DNA from: Cytobacillus sp. NCCP-133 | Lineage (GTDB): Bacteria > Bacillota > Bacilli > Bacillales > Cytobacillaceae | DNA: 64,000 nt | NCBI RefSeq assembly: GCF_026011715.1 | Contig: NZ_BRVM01000017.1 | Span: forward strand, 1-64,000 | Reading direction: 5' to 3' | Shown here: positions 17,813 through 26,755 of the stretch, one piece after another | Layout: every line of letters begins with the position of its first letter | Numbering within the stretch: the first letter of the stretch is position 1 | Notes under the pieces: generated by a model | What the model was told of the DNA's origin: nothing | What the model saw: only the letters and a program-made list of their open reading frames with translations | Databases searched by the model: none | Translations under genes and position numbers: made by a program

Positions 17813-19156
17813 GTGCGAAAAATTTTAATTGCAAACAGGGGAGAAATTGCTTTGCGCATCATTAAAACTTGCAGGGAAATGGGAATTGAAACGGTTGTCA
17901 TTTATTCCGATGCAGATAAAGACCTGCCTTTTGCTAAAGAAGCTACATATGCTTTCAATATAGGTGAACCGCCTGTTAATAAATCCTATTTAAGAGCAGA
18001 AGCCATACTTGAAATCGCTAAAAGGGAACAAGTGGATGGAATTCATCCGGGCTACGGTTTTTTATCTGAAAACGCAGGCTTTGCAAGAGCGGTAATAGAT
18101 GCTGGAATTGCTTTTATAGGTCCTGAACCTGAAACCATTGAGTTGATGGGGGACAAAATAGTATCTCGCAAAACAATGATGGAAGCGGGTGTGCCTGTTG
18201 TGCCTGGAAGCGTCGAAGGAACTTCTACATTAGAAGAAGCAGCTGAACTTGCAAATTCAATGGGGTATCCGGTTATGCTGAAGGCAAGCGGCGGAGGCGG
18301 GGGGATTGGCATGGTGCGCTGTGAAAATGAGCAAGCGCTCGCTAAGTCATTCGAATCTACAAAAGCCCGCGCTAAAGCTTATTTTGGATCAGAAGAAGTA
18401 TTTGTAGAGAAATACATTCAAAATGCCAGACATGTAGAAATCCAGGTGTTCGGAGATGATCATGGCAATATCGTCCACTTATATGAAAGGGATTGCTCTA
18501 TTCAGAGAAGGCATCAGAAAGTGGTGGAAGAATCACCATCACCATTTCTATCGGAGCAGACGAAGCAAAAAATGTGTGAAACGGCTCTGACCGCAGCAGC
18601 AGCTGTTCAATATAAAAATGCAGGTACGATTGAATTTATCGTCGATGAAAAAGAAAATTTCTATTTTCTGGAAATGAACACAAGACTTCAGGTTGAGCAT
18701 CCAGTAACAGAGCAGATTACAGGCCTTGATCTGGTTAAATGGCAGCTGATAGTTGCCAGTGGAGAAAAACTGCCGCTTTCGCAAGATGAAATAAAGCAGC
18801 AGGGACATTCCATCGAGTTCAGATTGTACGCTGAAGATCCAAAAAACTTCCTGCCTTCTCCAGGGAAATTATCACTGTTTGAGTGGGAGACTTCCCCTGG
18901 CGTCAGGGTTGATTATGGATATAGTTCCGGTACGGCCGTCAGCCCATTTTATGATCCGATGATTGCTAAGTGCATAATCCAAGGAGATTCAAGAAAAGAA
19001 GCAATTGAAAAAGCGGTACAATTTTTTGATGAACTGAAATTGGAAGGCATTAAAACAAACGCACCTTTATTTAAAGAGATTTTAAAGGACGAAGATTTCT
19101 GCAATGGGAATTATTCAACCGCATTTCTAACCGATAAAACATTCGCTGTCAAATAA
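17813..19156 (+). CDS. Biotin carboxylase subunit of an acyl-CoA carboxylase
   Basis: 447 residues from GTG 17813 with AAAGGGG 7 bases upstream. Standard biotin carboxylase: RKILIANRGEIALRII, HPGYGFLSEN, the ATP-grasp Gly loop KASGGGGGIGMV, ERDCSIQRRHQKVVEE and EMNTRLQVEHPVTE with the catalytic Arg. It carboxylates biotin using ATP and bicarbonate. The neighbours (a 70-residue biotin carrier and a carboxyltransferase) show it belongs to a catabolic acyl-CoA carboxylase like the YngH set of B. subtilis, and not to the AccC used in fatty acid synthesis. Substrate (propionyl-, methylcrotonyl- or another acyl-CoA) is open. Confidence 0.92.
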   Translation: MRKILIANRGEIALRIIKTCREMGIETVVIYSDADKDLPFAKEATYAFNIGEPPVNKSYLRAEAILEIAKREQVDGIHPGYGFLSENAGFARAVIDAGIAFIGPEPETIELMGDKIVSRKTMMEAGVPVVPGSVEGTSTLEEAAELANSMGYPVMLKASGGGGGIGMVRCENEQALAKSFESTKARAKAYFGSEEVFVEKYIQNARHVEIQVFGDDHGNIVHLYERDCSIQRRHQKVVEESPSPFLSEQTKQKMCETALTAAAAVQYKNAGTIEFIVDEKENFYFLEMNTRLQVEHPVTEQITGLDLVKWQLIVASGEKLPLSQDEIKQQGHSIEFRLYAEDPKNFLPSPGKLSLFEWETSPGVRVDYGYSSGTAVSPFYDPMIAKCIIQGDSRKEAIEKAVQFFDELKLEGIKTNAPLFKEILKDEDFCNGNYSTAFLTDKTFAVK

Positions 19157-19171
19157 AAGGAGGAAATACAA

Positions 19172-19384
19172 ATGAAAGTAATTACATCATCAATGGCAGG
19201 TACTGTATTAAATATTTTAGTGGAAGCTGGCCAGGAGGTTGCTGCAGGCCAGGAAGTGCTTATGCTGGAATCCATGAAAATGGAGATTCCGGTCGAAAGT
19301 GATGCTTCTGGTAAAGTTTCCGAAGTAAAAGTCAATGTCGGAGATTTCGTAAACGAAGGCGATGATTTGATAACTTTTGAATAA
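19172..19384 (+). CDS. Biotin/lipoyl attachment carrier protein
   Basis: 70 residues, ATG with AAAGGAGGAAAT upstream, 15 bases after the biotin carboxylase gene. It is a single biotinyl domain; the biotin attachment lysine is K36 in LESMKMEIP. It lacks the Ala/Pro-rich arm of AccB and is as short as YngHB (BLAP) of B. subtilis. It shuttles carboxybiotin between the carboxylase and the carboxyltransferase encoded on either side. Confidence 0.93.
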   Translation: MKVITSSMAGTVLNILVEAGQEVAAGQEVLMLESMKMEIPVESDASGKVSEVKVNVGDFVNEGDDLITFE

Positions 19385-19689
19385 AATTGGCTATTTATCG
19401 CTCTATGAATTAGGCACTTTGCTGAATAAGCGGCATGTACGAGATCCAGGCAAAGAAAGCCCGAAATTTATTCTCTGGTATTCGTGGGCTGTTTTTACAA
19501 GTATCCTTTTTAAAAGTCCTGCAAGAAACTTATCAAAGGGATTCAGATGCATATGTTTCCGGTGAGGCTCACTAAACTGTGTCCGGTTTGCTTTAGTGCC
19601 TGGAGCAGATATCAAAAGGCAGATTTAACAAAGCCTGCATCCGCAATTAAACCAAGCGGGCAGAAAATATTAGTTTTAGGAGGAAGAGA
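19385..19689 (+). other. 305-base non-coding gap inside the carboxylase operon
   Basis: No gene is recognisable. Two imperfect hairpins are visible: AGCCC.GAA/TTC.GGGCT followed by GTTTTT (near 19457-19497), and AGGC.ACTAAA/TTTAGTGCCT (near 19566-19603). They may modulate expression of the carboxyltransferase relative to the first two genes, or be what remains of a deletion. Confidence 0.4.
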
Positions 19690-21231
19690 ATGACCACTGC
19701 AAAGACATTAACTGAAACGCTGCAGGAAAGAAGCAGGGAAATCGAAGCTGGCGGACATCCAAAATACCATGAGAAAAATGAAGCGCAGAATAAACTTTTT
19801 GTCAGAAAACGTCTTGAGCTTCTTTTTGATGATGGGTTTTATGAGGAGGATGGCAAGTTTGCCAATTGCCAAGAAAAGGGTCTGCCTGCAGATGGTGTTG
19901 TAACTGCAATCGGGAAAATCAATGGGCAGACGGTATGCGTTATGGCAAATGATTCAACAGTGAAAGCTGGTTCATGGGGCGCCAGAACGGTTGAAAAAAT
20001 CATTCGAATCCAGGAAACTGCTGAAAAATTAAAAGTTCCGATCCTCTATCTTGTTGACTCAGCAGGGGCACGCATAACAGATCAGCTAGAAATGTTCCCA
20101 AATAGGCGTGGTGCGGGCAGAATTTTTTACAATCAAGTAAAACTTTCAGGCATGGTACCGCAAATTTGTCTATTATTTGGGCCTTCTGCAGCAGGAGGAG
20201 CCTACATTCCGGCATTTTGTGATATTGTCATTATGATTGACCAAAATGCATCCATGTACTTGGGATCACCAAGAATGGCTGAAAAGGTAATTGGCGAAAA
20301 GGTAACACTTGAAGAGATGGGTGGAGCACGAATGCATTGTTCAGTAAGCGGGTGTGGTGATGTGCTCGCCTACAGTGAGGAAGAGGCTATTGAATATGCG
20401 AGAATTTATATGGGGTATTTTCCAGCAAGCTTTAAAGAAAAGCCTGGAGTGATAGAGGCTATCCAGCCTAAGGCTGGACGCGCCCTTGAAGAGATTATTC
20501 CCCAAAATCAAAATGCCCCATTTGATATGTATGAGTGTATTGATTCCTTGATTGATGAGGGAAGCTTTTTTGAAATAAAAAGGCTTTTTGCAGCTGAATT
20601 GATTACCGGTATGGCTCGGATCGGAGGAAGGACAGTTGGGATCATTGCCAATCAGCCGAAAGTGAAGGGCGGAGTGCTGTTTGTCGATTCTGCCGACAAA
20701 GGAGCGAAGTTCATTCAGCTTTGCGATGCTTTCCATATTCCATTATTGTTCCTGGCGGATGTTCCAGGATTTATGATTGGAACCAAGGTAGAAAGAGCTG
20801 GAATAATCCGTCATGGTGCAAAGCTAATTGCAGCTATGAGTTCAGCAACTGTTCCTAAGATCTCGGTTGTTGTTAGAAAAGCTTATGGAGCAGGACTTTA
20901 TGCGATGGCAGGCCCAGCATTTGAACCTGACTGCTGTATCGCGCTTCCTACTGCACAAATAGCGGTTATGGGGCCGGAAGCCGCTGTTAATGCAGTTTAT
21001 TCCAATAAAATTAATGCGATCGAAGATCCGAAAGAAAAAATTAAATATGTTCAGGAAAAACAGCAGGAGTACAAAGAAACAATTGATATTTATAAGCTTG
21101 CCTCTGAATTAATTGTTGATGACATTGTTTCTCCATCAGACTTAAGAAATGTATTAATTAACCGTTATCATCTTTACGAGACAAAAGAATTGACTTTTAG
21201 TGTACGAAAGCACCCTGTATACCCAGTTTAA
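19690..21231 (+). CDS. Acyl-CoA carboxylase carboxyltransferase subunit
   Basis: 513 residues, ATG with TTAGGAGGAAG upstream. It has two crotonase-like halves: N-terminal with DSAGARI, GPSAAGGAYIPA and MYLGSPRM, and C-terminal with GFMIGTKVERAGIIRHGAKL and KAYGAGLYAMAG. It transfers the carboxyl group from carboxybiotin to an acyl-CoA. With the preceding two genes it forms a complete three-part enzyme like YngE/YngHB/YngH, which in B. subtilis is linked to branched-chain (leucine) breakdown in the mother cell. No other leucine-pathway gene is nearby, apart from the crotonase-family gene at 15 kb. Confidence 0.9.
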   Translation: MTTAKTLTETLQERSREIEAGGHPKYHEKNEAQNKLFVRKRLELLFDDGFYEEDGKFANCQEKGLPADGVVTAIGKINGQTVCVMANDSTVKAGSWGARTVEKIIRIQETAEKLKVPILYLVDSAGARITDQLEMFPNRRGAGRIFYNQVKLSGMVPQICLLFGPSAAGGAYIPAFCDIVIMIDQNASMYLGSPRMAEKVIGEKVTLEEMGGARMHCSVSGCGDVLAYSEEEAIEYARIYMGYFPASFKEKPGVIEAIQPKAGRALEEIIPQNQNAPFDMYECIDSLIDEGSFFEIKRLFAAELITGMARIGGRTVGIIANQPKVKGGVLFVDSADKGAKFIQLCDAFHIPLLFLADVPGFMIGTKVERAGIIRHGAKLIAAMSSATVPKISVVVRKAYGAGLYAMAGPAFEPDCCIALPTAQIAVMGPEAAVNAVYSNKINAIEDPKEKIKYVQEKQQEYKETIDIYKLASELIVDDIVSPSDLRNVLINRYHLYETKELTFSVRKHPVYPV

Positions 21232-21244
21232 TAGAACACAGATT

Positions 21245-21282
21245 AAAATCCCTTTTTCTATTTCCGAAAAAGGGATTTTTTT
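21245..21282 (+). terminator. Terminator of the carboxylase operon
   Basis: AAAATCCCTTTTTC pairs with GAAAAAGGGATTTT around a 7-base loop, followed by a T-run. Confidence 0.92.
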
Positions 21283-21501
21283 AAAGGAATTCTTTTAATT
21301 GAAATGGAATTTAAAATATACCCTAATAAAAAGTGTAAACATTCCAATTTACCCATTTATATTCTTATTTTGATAAAATATAACTAGAAACAATCCCGTG
21401 CATAGTCAAGTGTTTATTTTTCTCTAATCTGATGGAGTGAAATGCATAATGTCATCATAAGATTTTCACGTTTCCTTTATGAGGGATTCCATTTACGGAG
21501 G

Positions 21502-21612
21502 ATGATGCACTTCCTAAAATACCTGCACCAAGCTCACCTAATGAAGACCAAGCAGGCAGAGAAGTCGGAATTCTGCAGAAATCCAGTGTATCCAGCGGAA
21601 ATGGACACTTAA
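21502..21612 (+). CDS. Possible small protein upstream of panE
   Basis: 36 codons from ATG 21502 (or 21505), with GGAG just upstream; the second ATG gives a better spacing but still short. It begins MMHFLKYLHQAHLMKTKQAE and ends with YPAEMDT. The N-terminal half could form an amphipathic helix. No family recognised; it may also be chance. The rest of the 21283-21655 gap shows no other frame with a ribosome site. Confidence 0.35.
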   Translation: MMHFLKYLHQAHLMKTKQAEKSEFCRNPVYPAEMDT

Positions 21613-21655
21613 AAGTTTAACCGAACATTTGACAAAAATAATGGTGGGGATGGAT

Positions 21656-22540
21656 ATGAAGATTGCGATTATTGGCGGAGGCGCCATAGGTCTTTTATTT
21701 GCCAATTATCTTAGTGAGCATCATGACATACGTATATATGTCAGGAGCAGCAGTCAGGCAATAAAGCTGCGTTCACAGGGACTTACTTTTGTAAGAGATG
21801 GGAAACAAAATAAATCTCTTGTAAAGGCGGAGCTCTTCTCCGGATGGAAGGGAGAGGAAGAGTTAACAATTATTGCTGTGAAGCAGTATAGCATTCCGGA
21901 TGTTGTAAGCAGCATCCAAAAAGTGAATCCTGTCCGTCCTCTGTCTATGCTGTTTCTTCAAAATGGCATGGAGCATTTGAAGTGGATAAGTAATATTCAG
22001 ACAAAGCGGCTGTTTGTTGGAAGCGTGGAGCATGGTGCATTAAAAATAGGACCAGATACTGTTGAGCATACAGGTGTTGGAGTAACCAAGCTGGCTGCCA
22101 TTAAAGGGGATGCTGCTTTTTTAAAGGCCATTTCTGAACCAGAGTTCGATCATTTTCCTTTTGTTTTTCGTGATGATTATAGAAAGATGCTGGCAGAAAA
22201 ACTGATTGTCAACTCTGTCATTAATCCATTGACTGCTGTCCTGCGGGTCAGAAATGGAGAGCTTCTTGACAATCAGTATTATTTTCGTTTGTTCCTAAAC
22301 CTTTTTGAGGAGGCAAGCATGGTATTGGGTCTTTCTAATAAAGAAGCAGCTTTAGAGCATGTAAAAAGTGTTTGCAAGTCCACAGGGAATAACCGCTCAT
22401 CTATGCTAAAGGATATTGAAGCAGGGAGGCCGACTGAAATAGATGCCATCCTGGGCTATATCCTTAAGGAAGCAAATGACAGGAAAATGGCTGTGCCATA
22501 TTCTGAAAGTCTTTATTGTCTGGTTAAAGGGAAGGAGTAA
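21656..22540 (+). CDS. panE: 2-dehydropantoate 2-reductase (ketopantoate reductase)
   Basis: 294 residues from ATG 21656, with GGTGGGG 6 bases upstream; frames upstream to 21629 add an unlikely extension. The Rossmann motif is MKIAIIGGGAIGLLFA. The catalytic Lys and substrate Asn lie in AEKLIVNSVINPLTA, and the C-terminal region has SMLKDIEAGRPTEIDAILGY. It reduces ketopantoate to pantoate with NADPH in the pantothenate/CoA pathway, as coaD does at a later step. It corresponds to ylbQ of B. subtilis. Confidence 0.93.
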   Translation: MKIAIIGGGAIGLLFANYLSEHHDIRIYVRSSSQAIKLRSQGLTFVRDGKQNKSLVKAELFSGWKGEEELTIIAVKQYSIPDVVSSIQKVNPVRPLSMLFLQNGMEHLKWISNIQTKRLFVGSVEHGALKIGPDTVEHTGVGVTKLAAIKGDAAFLKAISEPEFDHFPFVFRDDYRKMLAEKLIVNSVINPLTAVLRVRNGELLDNQYYFRLFLNLFEEASMVLGLSNKEAALEHVKSVCKSTGNNRSSMLKDIEAGRPTEIDAILGYILKEANDRKMAVPYSESLYCLVKGKE

Positions 22541-22555
22541 AGGAGGAGAAATGAG

Positions 22556-22945
22556 TTGAATTCAGTACTTTCAGCCTTTATCGCGACATTGGTCACTATT
22601 CCGCTGCTCGGGTACTTGACTGTTTTTATAGTAAGCAAACAAATTACAAAAAAGCATAAAAGATCTGTACATATAGCCTTGGATACCAGTACTTTTTTAT
22701 TTATATTATCTGTGCATTTTTTAATCATTGTGATTTGGGATAAATCCTATTTATGGGTCATTCTTTTATCATTGCTCCTTACAGCGGTAATGTTTGTTAT
22801 TTTTCACTGGAAAGCTAAAAAAGAAATAGGCATGAGGGTAATGTTTAAAGGATTTTGGCGATTTAATTTTTTATTATACTTTACTGCCTATATTATTCTC
22901 ATTATAATTGGCCTCATCCAAAGGATTACAGCTGTAGTAGGTTAA
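22556..22945 (+). CDS. DUF3397 family membrane protein
   Basis: 129 residues from TTG 22556 with AGGAGGAG 7 bases upstream. Four membrane segments (roughly 5-25, 42-60, 66-84, 103-123) with positively charged loops (KQITKKHKRS, HWKAKKE). From memory, DUF3397 proteins sit between panE and bshC in many Bacillaceae; their function is unknown. It lies 15 bases after panE, so it is cotranscribed with it. Confidence 0.85.
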   Translation: MNSVLSAFIATLVTIPLLGYLTVFIVSKQITKKHKRSVHIALDTSTFLFILSVHFLIIVIWDKSYLWVILLSLLLTAVMFVIFHWKAKKEIGMRVMFKGFWRFNFLLYFTAYIILIIIGLIQRITAVVG

Positions 22946-23140
22946 AGACTTAAACATCTAGAATTAAAACTTTTAGGCAAGCAAAGTTTTTTTCTTTTAG
23001 ATTCAGACAATGATATACTCAGAAGATGAAAATAACTTGGGTGTTCAATAGACGGACAAAAAGGGCTGTGAAGATTGAGGAAGTGCAGCTTCAGCAAAAT
23101 GGTGGTTCTTGAAAACCAGCATTAAGAGGGGATTTTGAGG
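22946..23140 (+). promoter_or_regulatory. Leader region of bshC with possible extended -10 promoter
   Basis: TGATATACT (23011-23019) is an extended -10 element (TG-n-TATACT) without a clear -35. If active, the bshC transcript has a leader of about 270 bases that contains the small frame at 23141-23278. Confidence 0.4.
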
Positions 23141-23278
23141 ATGGAGCCAAACTGGCACTGCCTGACGAAAGGCCGCCGCATTCTGTGGCGAACTCCGGAT
23201 CAGCACATTGTGTATTCAAGCAGATTATACTGCTGTTTCCCCGGACTTTTTGAAGAACCTTTGAAAAATTGTGTATGA
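23141..23278 (+). CDS. Possible cysteine-containing leader peptide or small protein before bshC
   Basis: 45 codons from ATG 23141, with GAGGGG 9 bases upstream. The peptide starts MEPNWHCLTKGRRILWR, contains a Cys-Cys pair (LYCCFPGLF) and ends in NCV just before the bshC ribosome site; stop TGA is at 23276-23278. It has four Cys in 45 residues. BshC adds cysteine in bacillithiol synthesis, so a cysteine-sensing leader is conceivable. No homologue is known to me, and it may be chance. Confidence 0.35.
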   Translation: MEPNWHCLTKGRRILWRTPDQHIVYSSRLYCCFPGLFEEPLKNCV

Positions 23279-23294
23279 GAAAGGAAGTTCATTA

Positions 23295-24929
23295 ATGGAG
23301 ATTCTAAATCTCTCATTGCCGGCTACAAACCGGTTTGCAACAGATTATATCGCACAAGAAGAAGAACTAATGAAGTTTTTCCATTACCGTTTCAACTCTT
23401 CTTCGGACTTTAAAGCGCGAATAAGTGAATTAAAAGATCGGACATTTAAAAGGAATGAACTTTCTGAGCATATCGGAAGGTTTATGGACCGCTTTCCAGG
23501 ATCATCAGCTGTACAGAAATCACTTGAGAAGCTGAAACAGGAAAATAGCACTGTTATTATTGGCGGACAGCAGGCTGGCATTTTGACAGGCCCGCTTTAT
23601 ACCATACATAAAATCATTTCAATTGTCTCTCTCGCCAAACAACAGGAAAAAGAGCTCGGGATTCCAGTTATACCTGTTTTCTGGATTGCTGGTGAGGATC
23701 ATGATTATCAGGAAGTAAACCATGTGTATATTGAGAAAGGCAACAGAATGGAAAAAGCCGTTTATCCAGAGAAGGTGCATGAAAAGAGGATGGTTTCTGC
23801 GATTAGACTGGATCACAGAAAGTGCAGGGCATGGGTTGAGGATATCGTTGAATCATTTGGAGAGACACAATACACCAAAGACCTGCTTGGAATGTTAAGT
23901 GAAACGATAAACGAATCTAAGAGTTTTGTTGACTTCTTTGCAGGTATTATCATGCATTTGTTTAAGGATTCCGGGTTGCTTCTGATCGACTCTGGTGATC
24001 CCAGCCTGCGAAAGCTTGAAAGAGACATATTTTCAAAACAGATTGAAAACTTTGCAGAAATCACCAAGTGTGTAAAGGATCAGCAAAGTCAGCTGGGAAA
24101 ATTGGGATTTTCTAACACAATCGAAATTAGCCATAATGCTGCAAACTTATTTTACTATGATGAAAAACATAGGGAACGAATTCTTCTTGAATACAATCAT
24201 GAAAAAGGGGTGTTCACAGGGAAGGAATGTTTTTACGAGTTTACAATGAACGAACTGCTGGAGATTGCAGAAAACGATCCTGAACGGTTAAGTAATAATG
24301 TTGTGACAAGGCCAATCACTCAGGAATGCCTGTTCCCAACGCTCTCCTTTATTGCTGGGCCGGGGGAAATTGCCTATTGGGCTGAACTCAAAATGGCATT
24401 TGAGTGGTTTGGGATGAAGATGCCTCCAATTATGCCCCGGCTTAATATGACCATATTGGAGCGTTCTGTTGAAAGCGACCTGAGGGAATTGCAGCTTGAT
24501 TTACGAGAGGTGCTTGTATTGGGAACGGAAGAAAAAAAAGAAGAATATCTGGATCTTGTAAAGAATGAAAGTATAGAAAGGCAGTTCAGGGAAACAAAAG
24601 AACAGTTAAAGCGAAATTATCTTTTAATTAAAGAGTTAACTGAGAAAGAAGCCAATTCATTGCTTCCGATGTTAAAGAAAAACGAGGAACTGCTCACTAA
24701 GCAAATGGATTTTATGGAGAATAAGATCCAAAAATCAATCCAGCAGAAGCATAGTGTTATCATCAAAAAGTATGAAAGAGCAGGGAATACTTTAAAACCG
24801 GCTGGGACTCCGCAGGAGAGGGTATGGAACGGACTTTATTACATTAATAAATATGGATTGAATTTTGTTTATGATTTGCTCGAGTGCCGCTTTGAATTCG
24901 ATGGGACACACAAAGTCATTAAAATTTAA
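23295..24929 (+). CDS. bshC: Bacillithiol synthase BshC (cysteine-adding enzyme)
   Basis: 544 residues from ATG 23295 with AAAGGAAG 7 bases upstream; GTG 23271 is less likely. Family signatures: GGQQAGILTGPLYTIHK (residues about 90-106), FWIAGEDHDYQEVNH, FLDSGD-like LLIDSGDPSLRKLE, and a long C-terminal coiled coil (about 410-500). BshC joins cysteine to GlcN-malate, the last step of bacillithiol synthesis. It corresponds to yllA, just before mraZ, as in B. subtilis. Confidence 0.94.
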   Translation: MEILNLSLPATNRFATDYIAQEEELMKFFHYRFNSSSDFKARISELKDRTFKRNELSEHIGRFMDRFPGSSAVQKSLEKLKQENSTVIIGGQQAGILTGPLYTIHKIISIVSLAKQQEKELGIPVIPVFWIAGEDHDYQEVNHVYIEKGNRMEKAVYPEKVHEKRMVSAIRLDHRKCRAWVEDIVESFGETQYTKDLLGMLSETINESKSFVDFFAGIIMHLFKDSGLLLIDSGDPSLRKLERDIFSKQIENFAEITKCVKDQQSQLGKLGFSNTIEISHNAANLFYYDEKHRERILLEYNHEKGVFTGKECFYEFTMNELLEIAENDPERLSNNVVTRPITQECLFPTLSFIAGPGEIAYWAELKMAFEWFGMKMPPIMPRLNMTILERSVESDLRELQLDLREVLVLGTEEKKEEYLDLVKNESIERQFRETKEQLKRNYLLIKELTEKEANSLLPMLKKNEELLTKQMDFMENKIQKSIQQKHSVIIKKYERAGNTLKPAGTPQERVWNGLYYINKYGLNFVYDLLECRFEFDGTHKVIKI

Positions 24930-24949
24930 TATTCGCTAAGATTTTCTAG

Positions 24950-24978
24950 CCTTATCCAAATGGATAAGGTGTTTTTTT
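24950..24978 (+). terminator. Terminator after bshC
   Basis: Stem CCTTATCC/GGATAAGG with loop AAAT, followed by TGTTTTTTTT. Confidence 0.88.
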
Positions 24979-25162
24979 TATGTCTAATTCCCCTGGAAAG
25001 GTGAATTAAATAGTGATATGCAAGCATTTATGCATGCAAGTGGAAACAGTGAAAAAATAGTAATGCCGTTAAAGAAATTGTAATAAAAAGACGAACGGAA
25101 ATAAGCAGAAAAACTTTATGAAAGCAGGATTTTAAATGGAGTGGTAGAATAATTAAAAACAT

Positions 25163-25216
25163 GTGGAGGAAAGTGGGGGAATGTGGTACATTTAAGTTAG
25201 AAAGTGGGTGCAGTGG
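25163..25216 (+). promoter_or_regulatory. MraZ operator: GTGG repeats
   Basis: GTGG occurs at 25163, 25173 and 25183, exactly 10 bases apart, and again at 25204 and 25213, next to the start codon. Spaced TGGG/GTGG repeats at the helical period are the known binding pattern of MraZ in front of its own operon. A TAGAAT -10 candidate lies at 25145-25150 without a clear -35. Confidence 0.75.
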
Positions 25217-25218
25217 GT

Positions 25219-25650
25219 ATGTTCATGGGTGAGTTCCATCATAACGTTGATATCAAGGGCCGTTTGATTGTGCCTGCTAAGTTCCGTGATCATTTGGGTG
25301 AGACATTTGTTTTGACCCGCGGACTTGATCAATGTTTGTTTGGCTACCCAATGGATGAGTGGAGGCTGCTGGAAGAAAAGCTGAAAGGTTTGCCTCTTAC
25401 AAAAAAAGATGCCCGTGCTTTTACCCGATTTTTCTTTTCGGGTGCTACAGAATGTGAAATAGACAAGCAAGGAAGAATAAATATTGCTTCCCCGCTACTT
25501 CAATATGCAAAATTGGAAAAAGAATGTGTGGTACTGGGCGTTTCCAATCGGATTGAAATTTGGAGCAAAAGTCTTTGGGAAGATTATTTTGCAGAATCAG
25601 AGGAATCTTTTGCTGATATTGCAGAAAATATGATTGGGTTTGATATATAA
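25219..25650 (+). CDS. mraZ: Transcriptional regulator MraZ
   Basis: 143 residues from ATG 25219 ([11 protein letters not shown]), aligned with the known start; an upstream GTG at 25204 is inside the operator repeats. The ribosome site is weak (GTGGGT). There are two AbrB-like SpoVT/MraZ folds, each with the DxKGR motif: [12 protein letters not shown] (about 11-22) and [12 protein letters not shown]. MraZ forms a ring-shaped oligomer that represses the dcw operon. This is the first gene of the cluster. Confidence 0.96.
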   Translation: MFMGEFHHNVDIKGRLIVPAKFRDHLGETFVLTRGLDQCLFGYPMDEWRLLEEKLKGLPLTKKDARAFTRFFFSGATECEIDKQGRINIASPLLQYAKLEKECVVLGVSNRIEIWSKSLWEDYFAESEESFADIAENMIGFDI

Positions 25651-25768
25651 TGGGAATGTTTTATTAATATAATTTCCCGTTATTTATTATTTCTTACAAA
25701 GATGAATGTAAGCTCCCGGCAGGTCTTGGCATCTAGTGCATTTCGGATTGGAAAGGTGGAAATAAACA

Positions 25769-26704
25769 ATGATGTTTGATCACACTACAGTACTATTAAA
25801 AGAAACGGTTGATGGCTTAAATATTCATCCTGATGGAGTATATGTGGATTGTACCTTAGGAGGTGCTGGGCACAGTGAACTTATTCTCAGCAAGCTTACA
25901 GGAGAAGGAAAGCTATATGCTTTTGACCAGGATGATGCAGCAATCGCCACTGCTAAAGAAAAGTTAAGTAAATACGGCGACAGAATAACGATTATTAAAA
26001 GCAACTTTAAGTATCTTCAGGAAGAGCTTCAAAATTTGGGTGTGCAGAAAGTGGACGGTGTGTTATATGATCTTGGTGTTTCCTCGCCGCAATTGGACAC
26101 ACCTGAACGGGGTTTCAGCTATCATAATGATGCCCCCCTTGATATGAGAATGGATACAGACGCAGATCTTTCAGCTTATGAAGTGGTAAATGGGTGGGAG
26201 TATGCAGACCTTGTAAAGATATTTTTCAGATATGGTGAAGAAAAATTCTCCAAGCAAATTGCGAGAAAAATTGAGGCAGCCAGAGCTCTATCTCCTATCG
26301 AAACGACAGGGCAGTTAGTTGAAATTATCAAGGATGCCATTCCTGCACCTGCAAGGAGAAAAGGAGGACATCCTGCAAAGAGAGTGTTTCAGGCTATTAG
26401 AATAGCGGTTAATGATGAATTGGGTGTATTTGAAAATTCTTTGCAGCAGGCCATTGAGATCCTTAATCCCAAAGGCAGAATTAGTGTGATTACTTTCCAC
26501 TCTCTGGAAGATAGAATTTGCAAAGCGGCATTAAAGCAAGCAAGTGAAACACCAAATTTGCCTCCGGGACTTCCGATTATTCCTGACGAATATAAACCTG
26601 TCTTAAAGCTGATTAACAGAAAACCGATTCTTCCTTCAGAAGAAGAGCTTGAGCACAATAACCGGGCTAGGTCTGCAAAGCTCCGAATTGCGGAAAAACG
26701 ATAA
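25769..26704 (+). CDS. rsmH: 16S rRNA (cytosine1402-N4)-methyltransferase RsmH
   Basis: 311 residues, ATG with GGAAAGGTGG 9 bases upstream. The SAM site is [15 protein letters not shown] (about 27-41). Further signatures: [40 protein letters not shown] and ISFHSLEDR-like [12 protein letters not shown]. RsmH methylates C1402 in the ribosomal P site. It is the former mraW, second gene of the dcw cluster. Confidence 0.97.
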   Translation: MMFDHTTVLLKETVDGLNIHPDGVYVDCTLGGAGHSELILSKLTGEGKLYAFDQDDAAIATAKEKLSKYGDRITIIKSNFKYLQEELQNLGVQKVDGVLYDLGVSSPQLDTPERGFSYHNDAPLDMRMDTDADLSAYEVVNGWEYADLVKIFFRYGEEKFSKQIARKIEAARALSPIETTGQLVEIIKDAIPAPARRKGGHPAKRVFQAIRIAVNDELGVFENSLQQAIEILNPKGRISVITFHSLEDRICKAALKQASETPNLPPGLPIIPDEYKPVLKLINRKPILPSEEELEHNNRARSAKLRIAEKR

Positions 26705-26755
26705 GCTGCCAAGACTTGATCGATATAGAAGAAATAAATCAATAGGAGGGAATTT

